A stretch of DNA of 64,000 nucleotides, taken from the NCBI RefSeq assembly GCF_004297125.1, contig NZ_SCVD01000023.1, positions 62,001 to 126,000 of the forward strand, in the 5' to 3' direction. Positions 16,793-24,653 of this stretch are shown one piece after another (positions within the stretch are counted from its first letter, which is position 1; each line of letters begins with the position of its first letter). The notes beneath the pieces are model-generated. The model ran no database searches. It was not told where the DNA came from and was given only the letters and a program-made list of their open reading frames with translations. The stretch is from Phenylobacterium sp. (GTDB taxonomy: Bacteria > Pseudomonadota > Alphaproteobacteria > Caulobacterales > Caulobacteraceae). The position numbers and the translations under genes were made by a program.

Positions 16793-17476
16793 TCACGGCC
16801 GCTCGGAGAGACGGTAGCCCGAGCCCCGCACGGTGTGCAGCAGCGGCGTGTCGAAGCCGTCGTCGATCTTCTTGCGCAGCCGGCTGATGTGCGTGTCGAT
16901 CAGGCTGGTGTGCGGGTCGAAGCGGTAGTCCCACAACTCCTCCAGCATCATGGTGCGGGTGACGACGCGGTCCTTGTGGCGGAGCAGGTGCTCCAGCAGC
17001 TTGAACTCGCGGGGCAGGAGGTCCAGCCGCCGGCCGGCGCGGGTGACCCGTCGCTGCAGCAGGTCCATGTCGAGGTCGCCGCAGGACATCGAGGTCGTTT
17101 CCTGGCGGGCGACGGGCCGGCGCAGCATGGCGGCCAGGCGGGCGGAGAGCTCGGAGAAGGCGAAGGGTTTGGCCAGGTAGTCGTCGCCACCGGCCCTCAG
17201 GCCCCGCACCCGCTCGTCCAGCTGGCCGAGCGCCGAGAGGATCAGCAGCGGCGTGTGGACGTCCGCCGCCCGCAGCGCCTTGACGACGCTGAGCCCATCC
17301 ATGCCCGGCAGCATGCGGTCGAGGATGACGGCGTCGAAGTCGGCGGAGGTGGCCAGGTAGAGGCCGTCGCGGCCATCGGCCACGTGCTCGACGGTATAGC
17401 CTTCCTGGCGAAGACCGTTCAGGAGGGTTTCGGCCGTCCCGCCGTCGTCCTCGACGACGAGGATCTTCGCGCCCAT
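16793..17476 (-). CDS. OmpR-family response regulator
   Basis: A 227-residue receiver plus winged-helix DNA-binding protein. The acidic pocket is VVEDDGGTAE, the phospho-acceptor Asp lies in DAVILDRMLPGMDGL (about residue 55), and the Lys in LAKPFAFSEL. The C-terminal trans_reg_C domain shows LLPREFKLLEHLLRH and the DTHISRLRKKIDD recognition region ending VRGSGYRL. It is the first gene of a two-gene operon with the histidine kinase, set off from upstream genes by a terminator hairpin. Confidence 0.96.
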   Translation of the reverse strand: MGAKILVVEDDGGTAETLLNGLRQEGYTVEHVADGRDGLYLATSADFDAVILDRMLPGMDGLSVVKALRAADVHTPLLILSALGQLDERVRGLRAGGDDYLAKPFAFSELSARLAAMLRRPVARQETTSMSCGDLDMDLLQRRVTRAGRRLDLLPREFKLLEHLLRHKDRVVTRTMMLEELWDYRFDPHTSLIDTHISRLRKKIDDGFDTPLLHTVRGSGYRLSERP

Positions 17477-17527
17477 CGGCGCCTCCTGCTCGCAACAGTG
17501 CAGTCTGTTAGCGCCCCGAAAGGGTCG

Positions 17528-17572
17528 AAAAAGCGGCGGGCGCCCGGATGGGGGACGCGTAGCGCCCGCCGC
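17528..17572 (-). terminator. Intrinsic terminator after the PsiF-like gene
   Basis: Perfect 11-bp inverted repeat GCGGCGGGCGC/GCGCCCGCCGC with an 18-nt spacer, ending in TTTTT on the minus strand. It lies 79 nt downstream of the small secreted protein and just before the response regulator. Confidence 0.7.
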
Positions 17573-17650
17573 CGCCCCCCTTGGTCTCGCCGCCCAAACG
17601 CAAACGGCGGGGCCAAGAGTGAAGCTTCGACTGGAGTCAGACGGCCGCGA

Positions 17651-17857
17651 TCAGGCCTTCGTGCAGGCGGCCATGAAGGCCTTGCGCGTCTGGGTGTGGG
17701 TCTTCTCGGCCTTCCACTGCTTGGCGCAGTCGGCGCTCTTGGAAGCGGTGGCGGTCGCGGCGGGCTTGGCGGCCGGCGCGGCCTTGGTCGCCGCCATCGC
17801 GGACGCGCCGCCGACGAGCGAGAGGACGAGAGCCGAAGAGAGAAGGATGTTGCGCAT
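17651..17857 (-). CDS. Small secreted PsiF-like repeat protein
   Basis: A 68-residue protein with a clear Sec signal peptide (MRNILLSSALVLSLVGGASAMA) and an Ala/Lys/Pro linker. A C-terminal motif CAKQWKAEKTHTQTRKAFMA with a second Cys (AACTKA) resembles one unit of the PsiF repeat, in which two Cys bracket KxxRKAFM. PsiF proteins are exported and phosphate-starvation linked in enterics; that role is not shown here. Its own terminator follows downstream. Its small size and composition are typical of Caulobacterales homologues. Confidence 0.75.
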   Translation of the reverse strand: MRNILLSSALVLSLVGGASAMAATKAAPAAKPAATATASKSADCAKQWKAEKTHTQTRKAFMAACTKA

Positions 17858-17994
17858 GGGTTGGGTCGTCTCCTGGTGGAACCGCCCTTGCGGCGGCGAG
17901 GGACATCTGACCCGGTCCGGCTCGCGGCCGCCTGACCGCCGCCTCGCAAATTTGTAAGGTTCGCACTAGCTATGCGCCCAGCCAGGAGAGTGCC

Positions 17995-18630
17995 ATGGCC
18001 GCCAAGCGCGGGATCACCCTCTACCATTCGCCGGGCAGCCGGGCGTTCACCGCCTATTGGATGCTGGAGGAGATCGGCGTCGCCTTCGACGTGAAGACCG
18101 TCGACATCCGCAAGGGCGAGCAGAAGAACCCGGCCTACCTGAAGCTCAATCCCGCCGGGAAGGTGCCGACGCTCACGGACGGCGAGGTGGTGGTCAGCGA
18201 GAACCCGGCCATCGCGATCTACCTGGCCGACCGCTACAGCTACGGCGCGCTGGCCCCCCGGATCGAGGACAAGGACCGCGGCGCCTATCTGAAGTGGATG
18301 GTCTATGCGACCGCCGTGGTCGATCCCGTGGCGTCCCTGCACGCGCAGAAGATCGACCTGCCCGGCTCCGACATGGGCTTCGGCGGCTTCGACGACATGG
18401 TGGGGGCGCTGACCAGCACCCTGGACGGTCGCAAGTGGTTGCTGGGGGACCGGTTCACCGCCGCCGACGTGGTGCTGGGCGGCACGATCTCACGGCTGTT
18501 CTACCGCAAGGTCCTGCCCGAGCACCCGGTGCTGGTGGAGTACAACGCCCGCCTGACCCAGCGCGAGGCCTACCATCGGGCGGCCGACGCCACCTGGCCG
18601 GCGCACCTCTACCCGACGTTCCAGCACTGA
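17995..18630 (+). CDS. Glutathione S-transferase family protein
   Basis: A 211-residue cytosolic GST with an N-terminal thioredoxin-like domain (ITLYHSPGSRAFTAYWMLEE, NPAGKVPTLTDGE with the cis-Pro, and SENPAIAIYLAD, where the Glu/Asn pair binds the glutathione gamma-glutamyl group). The C-terminal helical domain carries the N-capping motif LLGDRFTAADVVLGG. The catalytic residue is probably a Ser or Tyr in YHSPGS. Start ATG 17995 is preceded by GGAGAG. The electrophilic substrate is unknown. Confidence 0.93.
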   Translation: MAAKRGITLYHSPGSRAFTAYWMLEEIGVAFDVKTVDIRKGEQKNPAYLKLNPAGKVPTLTDGEVVVSENPAIAIYLADRYSYGALAPRIEDKDRGAYLKWMVYATAVVDPVASLHAQKIDLPGSDMGFGGFDDMVGALTSTLDGRKWLLGDRFTAADVVLGGTISRLFYRKVLPEHPVLVEYNARLTQREAYHRAADATWPAHLYPTFQH

Positions 18631-18636
18631 GGACGA

Positions 18637-19137
18637 TCAGGCGCTCTCGCTGATCACCGCGCCGACCAGTTCCTCGGGATCGGGCGCCTCGTAGACGCCC
18701 TCGATGAAGTCGAAGAGCTCGGGCGTGACCTCGATGGCGAAGTTCTCACCCCTGACCACGTTGCGCTCGGACACCCGGCCCCGCCGGGCCTCGGCGCTGG
18801 CGGTGACGAAATGGAACTGCAGCGGCAGGTCGGTCGCCGCGGCGATCTCCCGGACCCGCTCGCGGTCGGCCTTCCGCATCAGGCCGATGTCCAGGATCAC
18901 CGAGGTCCCGGTCGCCAGCACACCGGCGGCTGTCGCCCAGATCTGCGCCTCGCAGCGCTGCACCCGCTCGATCATCCACTCGTACTCGATGGGCTCGGGC
19001 ATGTCGGGGGCGAACAGCTTGGCCATCCAGTCGTCCAGGATGAAGGCCACGGCCTTCTCCCGCCGTGCGAAGGCGTGGGCGTAGGTCGTCTTGCCGGCGC
19101 CGGAAGGGCCGAAGATCACATGCAGGGTCGCAGCCAT
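18637..19137 (-). CDS. P-loop kinase-like AAA ATPase
   Basis: A 166-residue small ATP-binding protein with Walker A GPSGAGKTTYAHAFA at the N-terminus, FILDDWMAKLFAPD after it (the Asp pair could bind Mg2+ or substrate), and SVILDIGLMRKADRERV as a Walker-B-like strand. It resembles zeta-toxin/chloramphenicol-phosphotransferase-like small-molecule kinases that are annotated only as AAA family ATPases. The substrate is unknown and there is no antitoxin beside it, so a toxin role is not supported. It converges on the GST gene and is divergent from the ArsR gene. Confidence 0.8.
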   Translation of the reverse strand: MAATLHVIFGPSGAGKTTYAHAFARREKAVAFILDDWMAKLFAPDMPEPIEYEWMIERVQRCEAQIWATAAGVLATGTSVILDIGLMRKADRERVREIAAATDLPLQFHFVTASAEARRGRVSERNVVRGENFAIEVTPELFDFIEGVYEAPDPEELVGAVISESA

Positions 19138-19197
19138 GGCCGGCGTCTAGCGGACGGCGCGGGAAACGTCGACTTGACGGCCTTAATATAACCGATT

Positions 19198-19217
19198 AGT
19201 TCTAGAACTCATGAGTT
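19198..19217. promoter_or_regulatory. Overlapping palindromes at the ArsR start: candidate operator
   Basis: Two perfect 12-bp palindromes, AGTTCTAGAACT (19198-19209) and AACTCATGAGTT (19206-19217), overlap by 4 bp and cover the ArsR start codon. A TTGACG that could be a -35 element lies at 19174-19179. Binding of the ArsR dimer here would give autorepression; this is inference. Confidence 0.5.
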
Positions 19218-19546
19218 ATGAACAACAGCTCGACGCCACCTTCGCGGCGCTGGCCGACCCGACGCGAAGGGCGATCCTCGCCCGGTTGGCGTCGGGCGAG
19301 GCCTCGGTCCATGAACTGGCCGAACCCTTCTCGATGAGCCAGCCGGCGATCTCCAAGCACCTGAAGGTGCTGGAGCGCGCCGGGCTGATCCGCCGCGGCC
19401 GCGACGCCCAACGCCGGCCGGCGCGGATCGAGGCCAAGCCGCTGCGCGAGGCCAACATGTGGATCGAGCGCTACCGCGAGCTCTGGGAGGCGAACTACGC
19501 CCGCCTCGACAACCTGCTGGAAGAACTGAAAGCCAAGGAGGACTGA
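19211..19546 (+). CDS. ArsR-family transcriptional regulator
   Basis: A 111-residue winged-helix regulator. The opening FAALADPTRRAILARLA and the recognition helix region FSMSQPAISKHLKVLERAGLI (landmark) are typical of the ArsR/SmtB fold. There is no metal-binding Cys motif, so it belongs to the metal-independent branch usually paired with an SRPBCC (AHSA1) protein, as here: the next gene starts 4 nt after the stop, indicating an operon. It is likely autoregulated through the palindromes at its start codon. Confidence 0.95.
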   Translation: MSYEQQLDATFAALADPTRRAILARLASGEASVHELAEPFSMSQPAISKHLKVLERAGLIRRGRDAQRRPARIEAKPLREANMWIERYRELWEANYARLDNLLEELKAKED

Positions 19547-19550
19547 GCCG

Positions 19551-20033
19551 ATGCCGAAGCCTGTCGACGTCTCCACCCCGTCCGACCGAGAAATCCGCGT
19601 GGCGCGCCTGTTCGATGCGCCTGCGAAGCTGGTCTGGGACTGCCACACCAAGCCGGAACTGATCCGCCGCTGGATGCTGGGCCCGCCGGGCTGGTCGATG
19701 CCGGTCTGCGAGGTCGACCTGAGGGTGGGCGGCGCCTACCGCTACCGCTGGCGCAGCGACGCGGACGGGACCGAGTTCGGCTCCAGCGGGATTCACACCG
19801 AGATCGCGCCGTTCGAGAGGATCGTCACGACCGAACGGATGGAAGGCTTCGACGGCGAGGCGGTGAACACCTTGGTGTTCGAGGAGGCGGACGGCCGCAC
19901 CACCGCGACCATCACCATGCTGTTCGCCTCCAAGGAAGCCCGCGACGGCGCCCTTCAGTCGGGCATGTCGGACGGCATGGCCATGGGCTACGACCGGATG
20001 GACGACATCCTGGCCGAATTGGCGGCGGCCTGA
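19551..20033 (+). CDS. SRPBCC (AHSA1/START-like) domain protein
   Basis: A 160-residue helix-grip ligand-binding protein of the Activator of Hsp90 ATPase homologue type (CalC/AHSA1). The signature runs IRVARLFDAPAKLVWDCHT, then RRWMLGPPGW, DLRVGGAYRYRW and TITMLFASKEARDGAL, ending GMAMGYDRMDDILAEL. It binds a small hydrophobic ligand in the cytoplasm; the ligand is unknown. A good AAGGAGG ribosome binding site lies before ATG 19551, inside the end of the arsR gene. ArsR-AHSA1 pairs are very common and often carry a third gene; here the third gene is a remnant. Confidence 0.94.
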   Translation: MPKPVDVSTPSDREIRVARLFDAPAKLVWDCHTKPELIRRWMLGPPGWSMPVCEVDLRVGGAYRYRWRSDADGTEFGSSGIHTEIAPFERIVTTERMEGFDGEAVNTLVFEEADGRTTATITMLFASKEARDGALQSGMSDGMAMGYDRMDDILAELAAA

Positions 20034-20045
20034 TCCGCGGCGGGG

Positions 20046-20318
20046 GGCATCGCCGAGCGCGTCGAAGCGGTGCTGGCTGCGTTGCAGAGCCACGCCTCGC
20101 CGAAGATCCGCGACGAGATGGCCCCGCGCTATGACCTGGTGGTCGACAGGGCCGTAGGCCTGTCGATGAACCGTATGCAGGCGGTGGCCAAGCTGCTGCG
20201 GCTACGCGCCGAGGCGCGGGCGATGGCGGAGAGATTGCGGCGTCCAGCGGCCGGAGGGCGCGCTGGACCGGCAGGGACGCGCTCCGCGCCTTCGCCAAGG
20301 CGGACAAGGGAACCCTGA
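20046..20318 (+). pseudogene. Decayed gene, probably a DNA alkylation repair (AlkD-like) protein
   Basis: Directly behind the SRPBCC gene the frame reads IAERVEAVLAALQSHASPKI, then RDEMAPRYDLVVDRAVGLSM and QAVAKLL. This resembles the N-terminus of AlkD-type HEAT-repeat alkylation repair proteins (LxxxxSPxxRxxMxRYGI...GVxMxxxRxxAK). The similarity then stops, and a different frame near 20260-20318 gives WTGRDALRAFAKADKGTL, which resembles a family C-terminus (WxGKDALREL). The expected 150 or so middle residues are missing. I read it as an internal deletion plus frameshift. There is no credible start codon. Confidence 0.5.
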
Positions 20319-20319
20319 T

Positions 20320-20736
20320 ATGACGTCCTCTATGACGACTCGGCCGCCGCGGCGCCTGGTGAGAAGCGCGCTGGCCATCCTGGCCGGCATGACGACGGTC
20401 GTAGCGCTGTCCATGGGCGCCGACGAGGTGATGTACGCCACGCACGTCTTCCCGCCGCGCAGCGAGCCGATGCACGACCCCCGCCTCTTCGCGCTGGCAT
20501 TGGCCTACCGGGCCGTGTTCGGCGTCGCCGGGAGCTGGGTGGCGGCCCGGGTCGCGCCGCACCACCCCATGCGCCACGCGCTCATCGTTGGCGGCATCGG
20601 CCTGGCGCTCAGCGCGCTTGGAGCCATTGTGACGCGAGACATGGACCTGGGGCCCGCCTGGTACTCCTGGGGCCTCGCGGCAAGCACGCTGCCCTGCGCC
20701 TGGCTGGGCGGCCGCCTGGCAGGAGGCAAGGCGTGA
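20320..20736 (+). CDS. Small integral membrane protein, unknown function
   Basis: A 138-residue protein with about four hydrophobic segments: SALAILAGMTTVVALSMGAD, LALAYRAVFGVAGSWVAARV, ALIVGGIGLALSALGAIV and YSWGLAASTLPCAWLGGRLA (each quoted as a membrane segment). The loop after the first helix has conserved-looking DEVMYATHVFPP. It is a conserved hypothetical type seen near regulators in many proteobacteria. Starts 2 nt after the pseudogene's stop, so it was perhaps once in the same operon as the ArsR-SRPBCC genes. Confidence 0.8.
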   Translation: MTSSMTTRPPRRLVRSALAILAGMTTVVALSMGADEVMYATHVFPPRSEPMHDPRLFALALAYRAVFGVAGSWVAARVAPHHPMRHALIVGGIGLALSALGAIVTRDMDLGPAWYSWGLAASTLPCAWLGGRLAGGKA

Positions 20737-20781
20737 TCACCATGATGGCGCGCCCCGCCTCCGAGCGCGCCAAGGCCCGGC

Positions 20782-21570
20782 TCAGCGCACCGTGAGGCCG
20801 CCGTCGATCACCAGTTCCTGGCCGGTGACATAGCGGCTTTCGTCCGAGCACAGCCAGAGGACCCCGTTGGCGATGTCCTCGGGATAGCCCTTCACGCCCA
20901 ACGGCACCGCCATGGCCGACATGGCGTCGAGGTCCGGCGGCGCGTTGGCGCCGGGATTCACCGCCTCGCCCACGGTCAGCCAGATGGGCGTCTCGATCAG
21001 GCCCGGGTGCACCGAGTTCACCCGGATGCCGTCCTTGGCGTTGGCGCACTCCATGGCCACCGCCTTGGTGAAGAGCCGCACGCCGCCCTTGGTCGCGCAA
21101 TAGCCGGCCAGGTTCGCCGAGCCCTTCAGGCCGGCCACCGACGAGATGTTGACGATGCTGCCGCCGTCGCCCGAGGCGCGCATCAGCGGGATGGAATGCT
21201 TGGTCCCCAGGAACACCCCGTCCAGGTTGATGGCGGTCTGGCGCCGCCAGTTGGCGAGCGTCATGTCCAGGACCGACCCGCCGATGCCGATGCCGGCGTT
21301 GTTGACGAGGAAGTCGAGGCGGCCATGGCGCGCCTTGATCCCCTCGACGACCTCGATCCAGACGTCCTCGTCGGTGACGTCCTGGCGACGGTACTCGGCC
21401 TGGCCGCCGGCCTTCCTGATCCCGGCGACGACCTCTTCGCCCAGGGCGTCCTGGATGTCGGTGACGACGACGAATGCGCCTTCCGCGGCCAGCTTCTCGG
21501 CGCATCCGCGCCCGATCCCGCTGGCTCCGCCCGTCACGAGCGCCACCTTGCCACTGACGCGACCTGCCAT
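20782..21570 (-). CDS. Short-chain dehydrogenase/reductase (SDR, classical)
   Basis: A 262-residue NAD(P)-dependent oxidoreductase. The nucleotide-binding TGGASGIG lies at about residues 13-20, NNAGIG near 90, the catalytic Ser in IVNISSVAG, and the YxxxK motif in YCATKGG near 155. The C-terminal SDESRYVTGQELVIDGG is the usual classical-SDR ending. An Asp at the end of beta-2 (VVVTDIQD) favours NAD(H). ATG 21570 is chosen because it follows a strong AAGGGAGGGA ribosome binding site; the longer frame adds 125 unrelated residues. The substrate is unknown (alcohols, steroids or xenobiotics are typical). Confidence 0.94.
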   Translation of the reverse strand: MAGRVSGKVALVTGGASGIGRGCAEKLAAEGAFVVVTDIQDALGEEVVAGIRKAGGQAEYRRQDVTDEDVWIEVVEGIKARHGRLDFLVNNAGIGIGGSVLDMTLANWRRQTAINLDGVFLGTKHSIPLMRASGDGGSIVNISSVAGLKGSANLAGYCATKGGVRLFTKAVAMECANAKDGIRVNSVHPGLIETPIWLTVGEAVNPGANAPPDLDAMSAMAVPLGVKGYPEDIANGVLWLCSDESRYVTGQELVIDGGLTVR

Positions 21571-21765
21571 TTCCGTCCCTCCCTTATCGTTGATCAGTTG
21601 AGTGGTAGCGCGGCGGCGACTGGCGCGCCAGCCTCCCTCGCGCCACGTCATCCCACGGTCGCGCGCAGGGCGGATTCGGCTTGGCCTCGGCTCAGCCTCC
21701 GGCTGACCGTGGGATGGCGCGGAAGAATGGGATAGGCAGCGCGAAACGAGGGGCGAGACGAAGCC

Positions 21766-22287
21766 ATGAACCTGAACATACGGCCCTGCACGGCGGCCGA
21801 CGCGGGCGCGCTGGCGCTGGTGGGGCAGGCGACGTTCCTGGAGACCTACGCGACGAACCTGCCGGCGGCGGACCTGCTGGCGCACTGTGCGCATGAGCAC
21901 GGCCCGGCGCGCTATGCGGAATGGCTGGCGAAGCCTGCCGACCACCGGCTCTGGGGCGCGGAGATCACGGAATCCGGCGTCCTGGTCGGCTATGTGATGC
22001 TGAGCTCGCCCGACCTGCCGGTTGCGACCGGTCCGGGCGATCTGGAGGTGAAGCGGATCTACCTCCTTTCACGCTTCCATGGCGGCGGCGTGGGCGCCCG
22101 CCTGATGGCGATGGCCCTGGAGACCGCAAAAGCCCTCGGCGCCCCGCGGGTGCTGCTGGGCGTCTATGGCGAGAACGCGAACGCACTCGCCTTCTACGCC
22201 CGCCAGGGGTTCACCGAGGCGGGCGTCCGGAAGTTCCAGGTGGGCGCCAACACCTATGACGATCTGGTGCTGGCGAAGGTCCTTTAG
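21766..22287 (+). CDS. GNAT family N-acetyltransferase
   Basis: A 173-residue acetyltransferase. Acetyl-CoA-binding motif A is LEVKRIYLLSRFHGGGVGAR, with the R/Q-x-x-G-x-G/A-like loop HGGGVGARL. Motif B and the C-terminal strand follow as VLLGVYGENANALAFYARQGF. This FYxRxGF ending is characteristic of RimI/PhnO-like members. Preceded by GAGACGAAGCC; substrate unknown. Confidence 0.92.
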   Translation: MNLNIRPCTAADAGALALVGQATFLETYATNLPAADLLAHCAHEHGPARYAEWLAKPADHRLWGAEITESGVLVGYVMLSSPDLPVATGPGDLEVKRIYLLSRFHGGGVGARLMAMALETAKALGAPRVLLGVYGENANALAFYARQGFTEAGVRKFQVGANTYDDLVLAKVL

Positions 22288-22301
22288 CCGGAGCTTGGGG
22301 C

Positions 22302-22475
22302 CTACTGCATCCACTTGGGTTCGGTGCTGCCGGTGGTCATGATCCCGTAGATCAGACCGATGGCGAGCAGGACGATGGCGGCGACCATGACGATCCCCAC
22401 GACGCCTTCGAACTTCTCGGCCAGATGTTTCGGCTTGTGATGACGTACGTCGCCACTATGCGGCTCGGTATGCAT
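22302..22475 (-). CDS. Small single-pass membrane protein
   Basis: A 57-residue protein with a His-rich cytoplasmic N-terminus (HTEPHSGDVRHHKPKHLAEK) and one membrane helix (GIVMVAAIVLLAIGLIYGIM). Start chosen at ATG 22475, which has GAGGAAG upstream; the ATG 15 nt further out does not. Function unknown. The His cluster could bind metal, but that is speculation. Confidence 0.7.
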   Translation of the reverse strand: MHTEPHSGDVRHHKPKHLAEKFEGVVGIVMVAAIVLLAIGLIYGIMTTGSTEPKWMQ

Positions 22476-22707
22476 GAGACTTCCTCGCAATCCTGTTTGG
22501 TGGAGTTCTTGAGCTCCACGCCAGGCTGCGGCAGACGCCAGTGGCGTCCCCCGGAAGTTCGCCGCCCCCTTTCTTTCAGGAAGAGAGGGAAGGATGCGGG
22601 CCGCCGGGGCGCGCCCTTGCCACCTGTCTCAGTCAGGCGATTTTGCGAGTCTGCGCCCGGATTTGGGGCCGGTCAATCCACAAGCTTGGGTGGTAACCTG
22701 TTGCACC

Positions 22708-23667
22708 CTAAGATTGCGACGCACGCGCAATGGCGGCGGCGTAGATGTCGGGCGGGACGATCCAGTCGTTCATGGTTCCGACGATGGGCCGTCCGTCGCA
22801 CGAACCCTGAACGAAGCTGCCCTGCCAGGGCCGGCCGTAGATCGGGATCTCGTAGCGGACGAGGTCGGTGAGGCGGCCTGGCAGGGCAGGCTTGTCCTTC
22901 AGCTTCCAGGAAACGGCGCGCATCGGACTCGGCGGATCGACGGTCATGTCGGCCAGGGCGGTCTCGACCCCGTCGATCCGCCAGCCGCCGCTGGCGCCTT
23001 TGGCGTGCAGCAATGCGGTGCAGTTCATCGAGTCGCCCGCCAGGAACGAATAACAGAACGGGGCCGCGAACCGGGCCGCCTCCTGGCGCTGCTCGTGGTA
23101 CTTGGCCAGTCCCTCGTGGACGAACTTGCGGCCGTCGATCTCCACCTCGGCGACGCACCAGCCATAGATCTCCTCACGCCCCTCCAGCACCTGGCTCCCC
23201 AGCGGGCTGACGGCGAGAAACTGCGCGGTGAACTTGCCCGGGATCTCGCCCGGGCCGTGGGGCGCGGTGCGGCTTTCGTGGAAGTTCAGGTCGGCCGCCA
23301 GGCGCACGGCCGGCAACTTGTCGCCTCGGCGAACGCGGACCAGCTCGGCCTGCGCCGGCGCCGCGCGGTATTCGGCGACCTGGACGCCGGCCAACCGCTC
23401 GCTGGCGCAGGGCAGGTCGTGGCTGGTGAAGGCGTAGAACCGTCCCTCATGGAAGATGTGGCACCAGAGCCACGTCTGGCCTTCCACCGGAAAGCGGCAG
23501 AACCGCAGGGTGAGCGCGCTGCCGCCGTCGGGCGTCACCGACATGACCATGGCGGATTCGGAATAGGCTTTGGATCCGCGCACGGCGAGGTCCCCCGAGG
23601 GCGCCGCCAGGGCCGGGGTCGCCAGCAGGGCCGGCGTGGCCGCGATGAGCGAGCGGCGGTCGATCAT
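22708..23667 (-). CDS. Secreted protein of unknown function with Tat-like signal
   Basis: A 319-residue protein that I do not recognise. The N-terminus MIDRRSLIAATPALLATPAL has the twin-arginine RR-S-L-I pattern and an AxA site, so Tat export is likely. The mature part has many aromatic beta-type segments (TWLWCHIFHEGRFYAF, EIYGWCVAEVEIDGRKFV, FCYSFLAGDSMNCTALL) and resembles a lipocalin or CrtC/AttH-like beta protein, without a firm match. Its ATG overlaps the TGA of the upstream esterase by 4 nt (ATGA), so the two are translationally coupled and probably act together. The long frame that joins the two genes is an artefact of overlapping frames. Confidence 0.75.
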   Translation of the reverse strand: MIDRRSLIAATPALLATPALAAPSGDLAVRGSKAYSESAMVMSVTPDGGSALTLRFCRFPVEGQTWLWCHIFHEGRFYAFTSHDLPCASERLAGVQVAEYRAAPAQAELVRVRRGDKLPAVRLAADLNFHESRTAPHGPGEIPGKFTAQFLAVSPLGSQVLEGREEIYGWCVAEVEIDGRKFVHEGLAKYHEQRQEAARFAAPFCYSFLAGDSMNCTALLHAKGASGGWRIDGVETALADMTVDPPSPMRAVSWKLKDKPALPGRLTDLVRYEIPIYGRPWQGSFVQGSCDGRPIVGTMNDWIVPPDIYAAAIARASQS

Positions 23668-24653
23668 CGGGCGGGGCTCGTCGGGGGAAGGGGCGGACGC
23701 GGCTCGTCGTCGGGCACGCCCATGGCCCGACGCAGGCGGTCGATACGCGGCCGGCTGGCGGCCAGGGTCTCGTCGGGCGGCGGTGGGTTCAGCACCTCGC
23801 GATCCAGGAACCGCAGGGCGTCGCGCATCCGCGCCGGCACCGTCTTGCCGGTGTGGTCGGCGTTGCGCACCAGCCGGTACTCGTGCGGGATCCCGTGGTC
23901 CCACATGACGCGGTGCAGGTACTCGGTCCCCTCGTCGAGGTGGAACATGTCCTGGTCGCCGACCTCGATGTAGATGGCCAGGCCCGACTTCAGGATGGCC
24001 GCCTTGTTGGTCAGGACCATGTTCGCCGGGTTCGCCCGCTTCCAGAACTCGCGGTCGACCGGATCGCCGAAGATGGTCTTGAAGAACCTGTCGTCGCGCT
24101 GGAAGCGGTTGCGCATCCTGACGTCGTCGAACGCCAGGGCCGGCTCGATTCCCGGCTCCATGGCCGCGAGCCCCCCGAAGACCTCGGGATGATCGAAGCC
24201 CAGGCGCAGGGAGCCAAGGCCACCCATGGAGATGCCGGTGACCACGGTCTTGCTGCGCTGGTCGGACAGGCCGTAGCGGCGGCGAAGCTCCGGGATCATC
24301 TCGCTGACCAGGAAGGTCTCCCACCTCTGCGACCCATCCTTGAAGTCCATGTAGAGTGACCGGCCGACGTCCGGCGTCACCACCACGGCGGGCGGGAAAT
24401 CGCCCGTGGCCCAGGCGGCTGCCACGACGGGCCGCATCCGCTCCAGGAAGCCGTTGTCGCCCCCGCCGCCGTGCAGCATCAGCAGCAGCGGCAGCTTCTG
24501 CGACGCCTGATAGCCGGCCGGCAGCAGCACCGAGACCTTCACCGGCGAGGGGACCAGCTTCGAGGTCAGCTCGATGGTCTCGACCCGCGCCTGCGCGTGG
24601 GCCAGCCCGGCCATGAACAGCGCCATCACCGCGCCCAGCAACACTCTCAGCAC
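23664..24653 (-). CDS. Secreted esterase (esterase D / putative esterase family, alpha-beta hydrolase)
   Basis: A 329-residue exported alpha/beta hydrolase. A signal peptide (MLRVLLGAVMALFMAGLAHAQ) is followed by LPLLLMLHGGGGDN (oxyanion-hole strand) and the nucleophile elbow GISMGGLGSLRLG. The acid is likely the Asp in EVGDQDMFH and the His is in RNADHTG. The C-terminal 30 residues are Pro-rich and probably extended. It belongs with ferric-enterobactin-esterase-like and acetylxylan-esterase-like PF00756 proteins; the substrate is unknown. First gene of a two-gene coupled operon with the Tat-exported protein. Confidence 0.9.
   Translation of the reverse strand: MLRVLLGAVMALFMAGLAHAQARVETIELTSKLVPSPVKVSVLLPAGYQASQKLPLLLMLHGGGGDNGFLERMRPVVAAAWATGDFPPAVVVTPDVGRSLYMDFKDGSQRWETFLVSEMIPELRRRYGLSDQRSKTVVTGISMGGLGSLRLGFDHPEVFGGLAAMEPGIEPALAFDDVRMRNRFQRDDRFFKTIFGDPVDREFWKRANPANMVLTNKAAILKSGLAIYIEVGDQDMFHLDEGTEYLHRVMWDHGIPHEYRLVRNADHTGKTVPARMRDALRFLDREVLNPPPPDETLAASRPRIDRLRRAMGVPDDEPRPPLPPTSPAR

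Noticed and set aside
18637..19137. Zeta-toxin or toxin-antitoxin reading of the P-loop kinase
   Set aside because: There is no antitoxin-sized partner, and the ATP-binding motif alone does not define a toxin.
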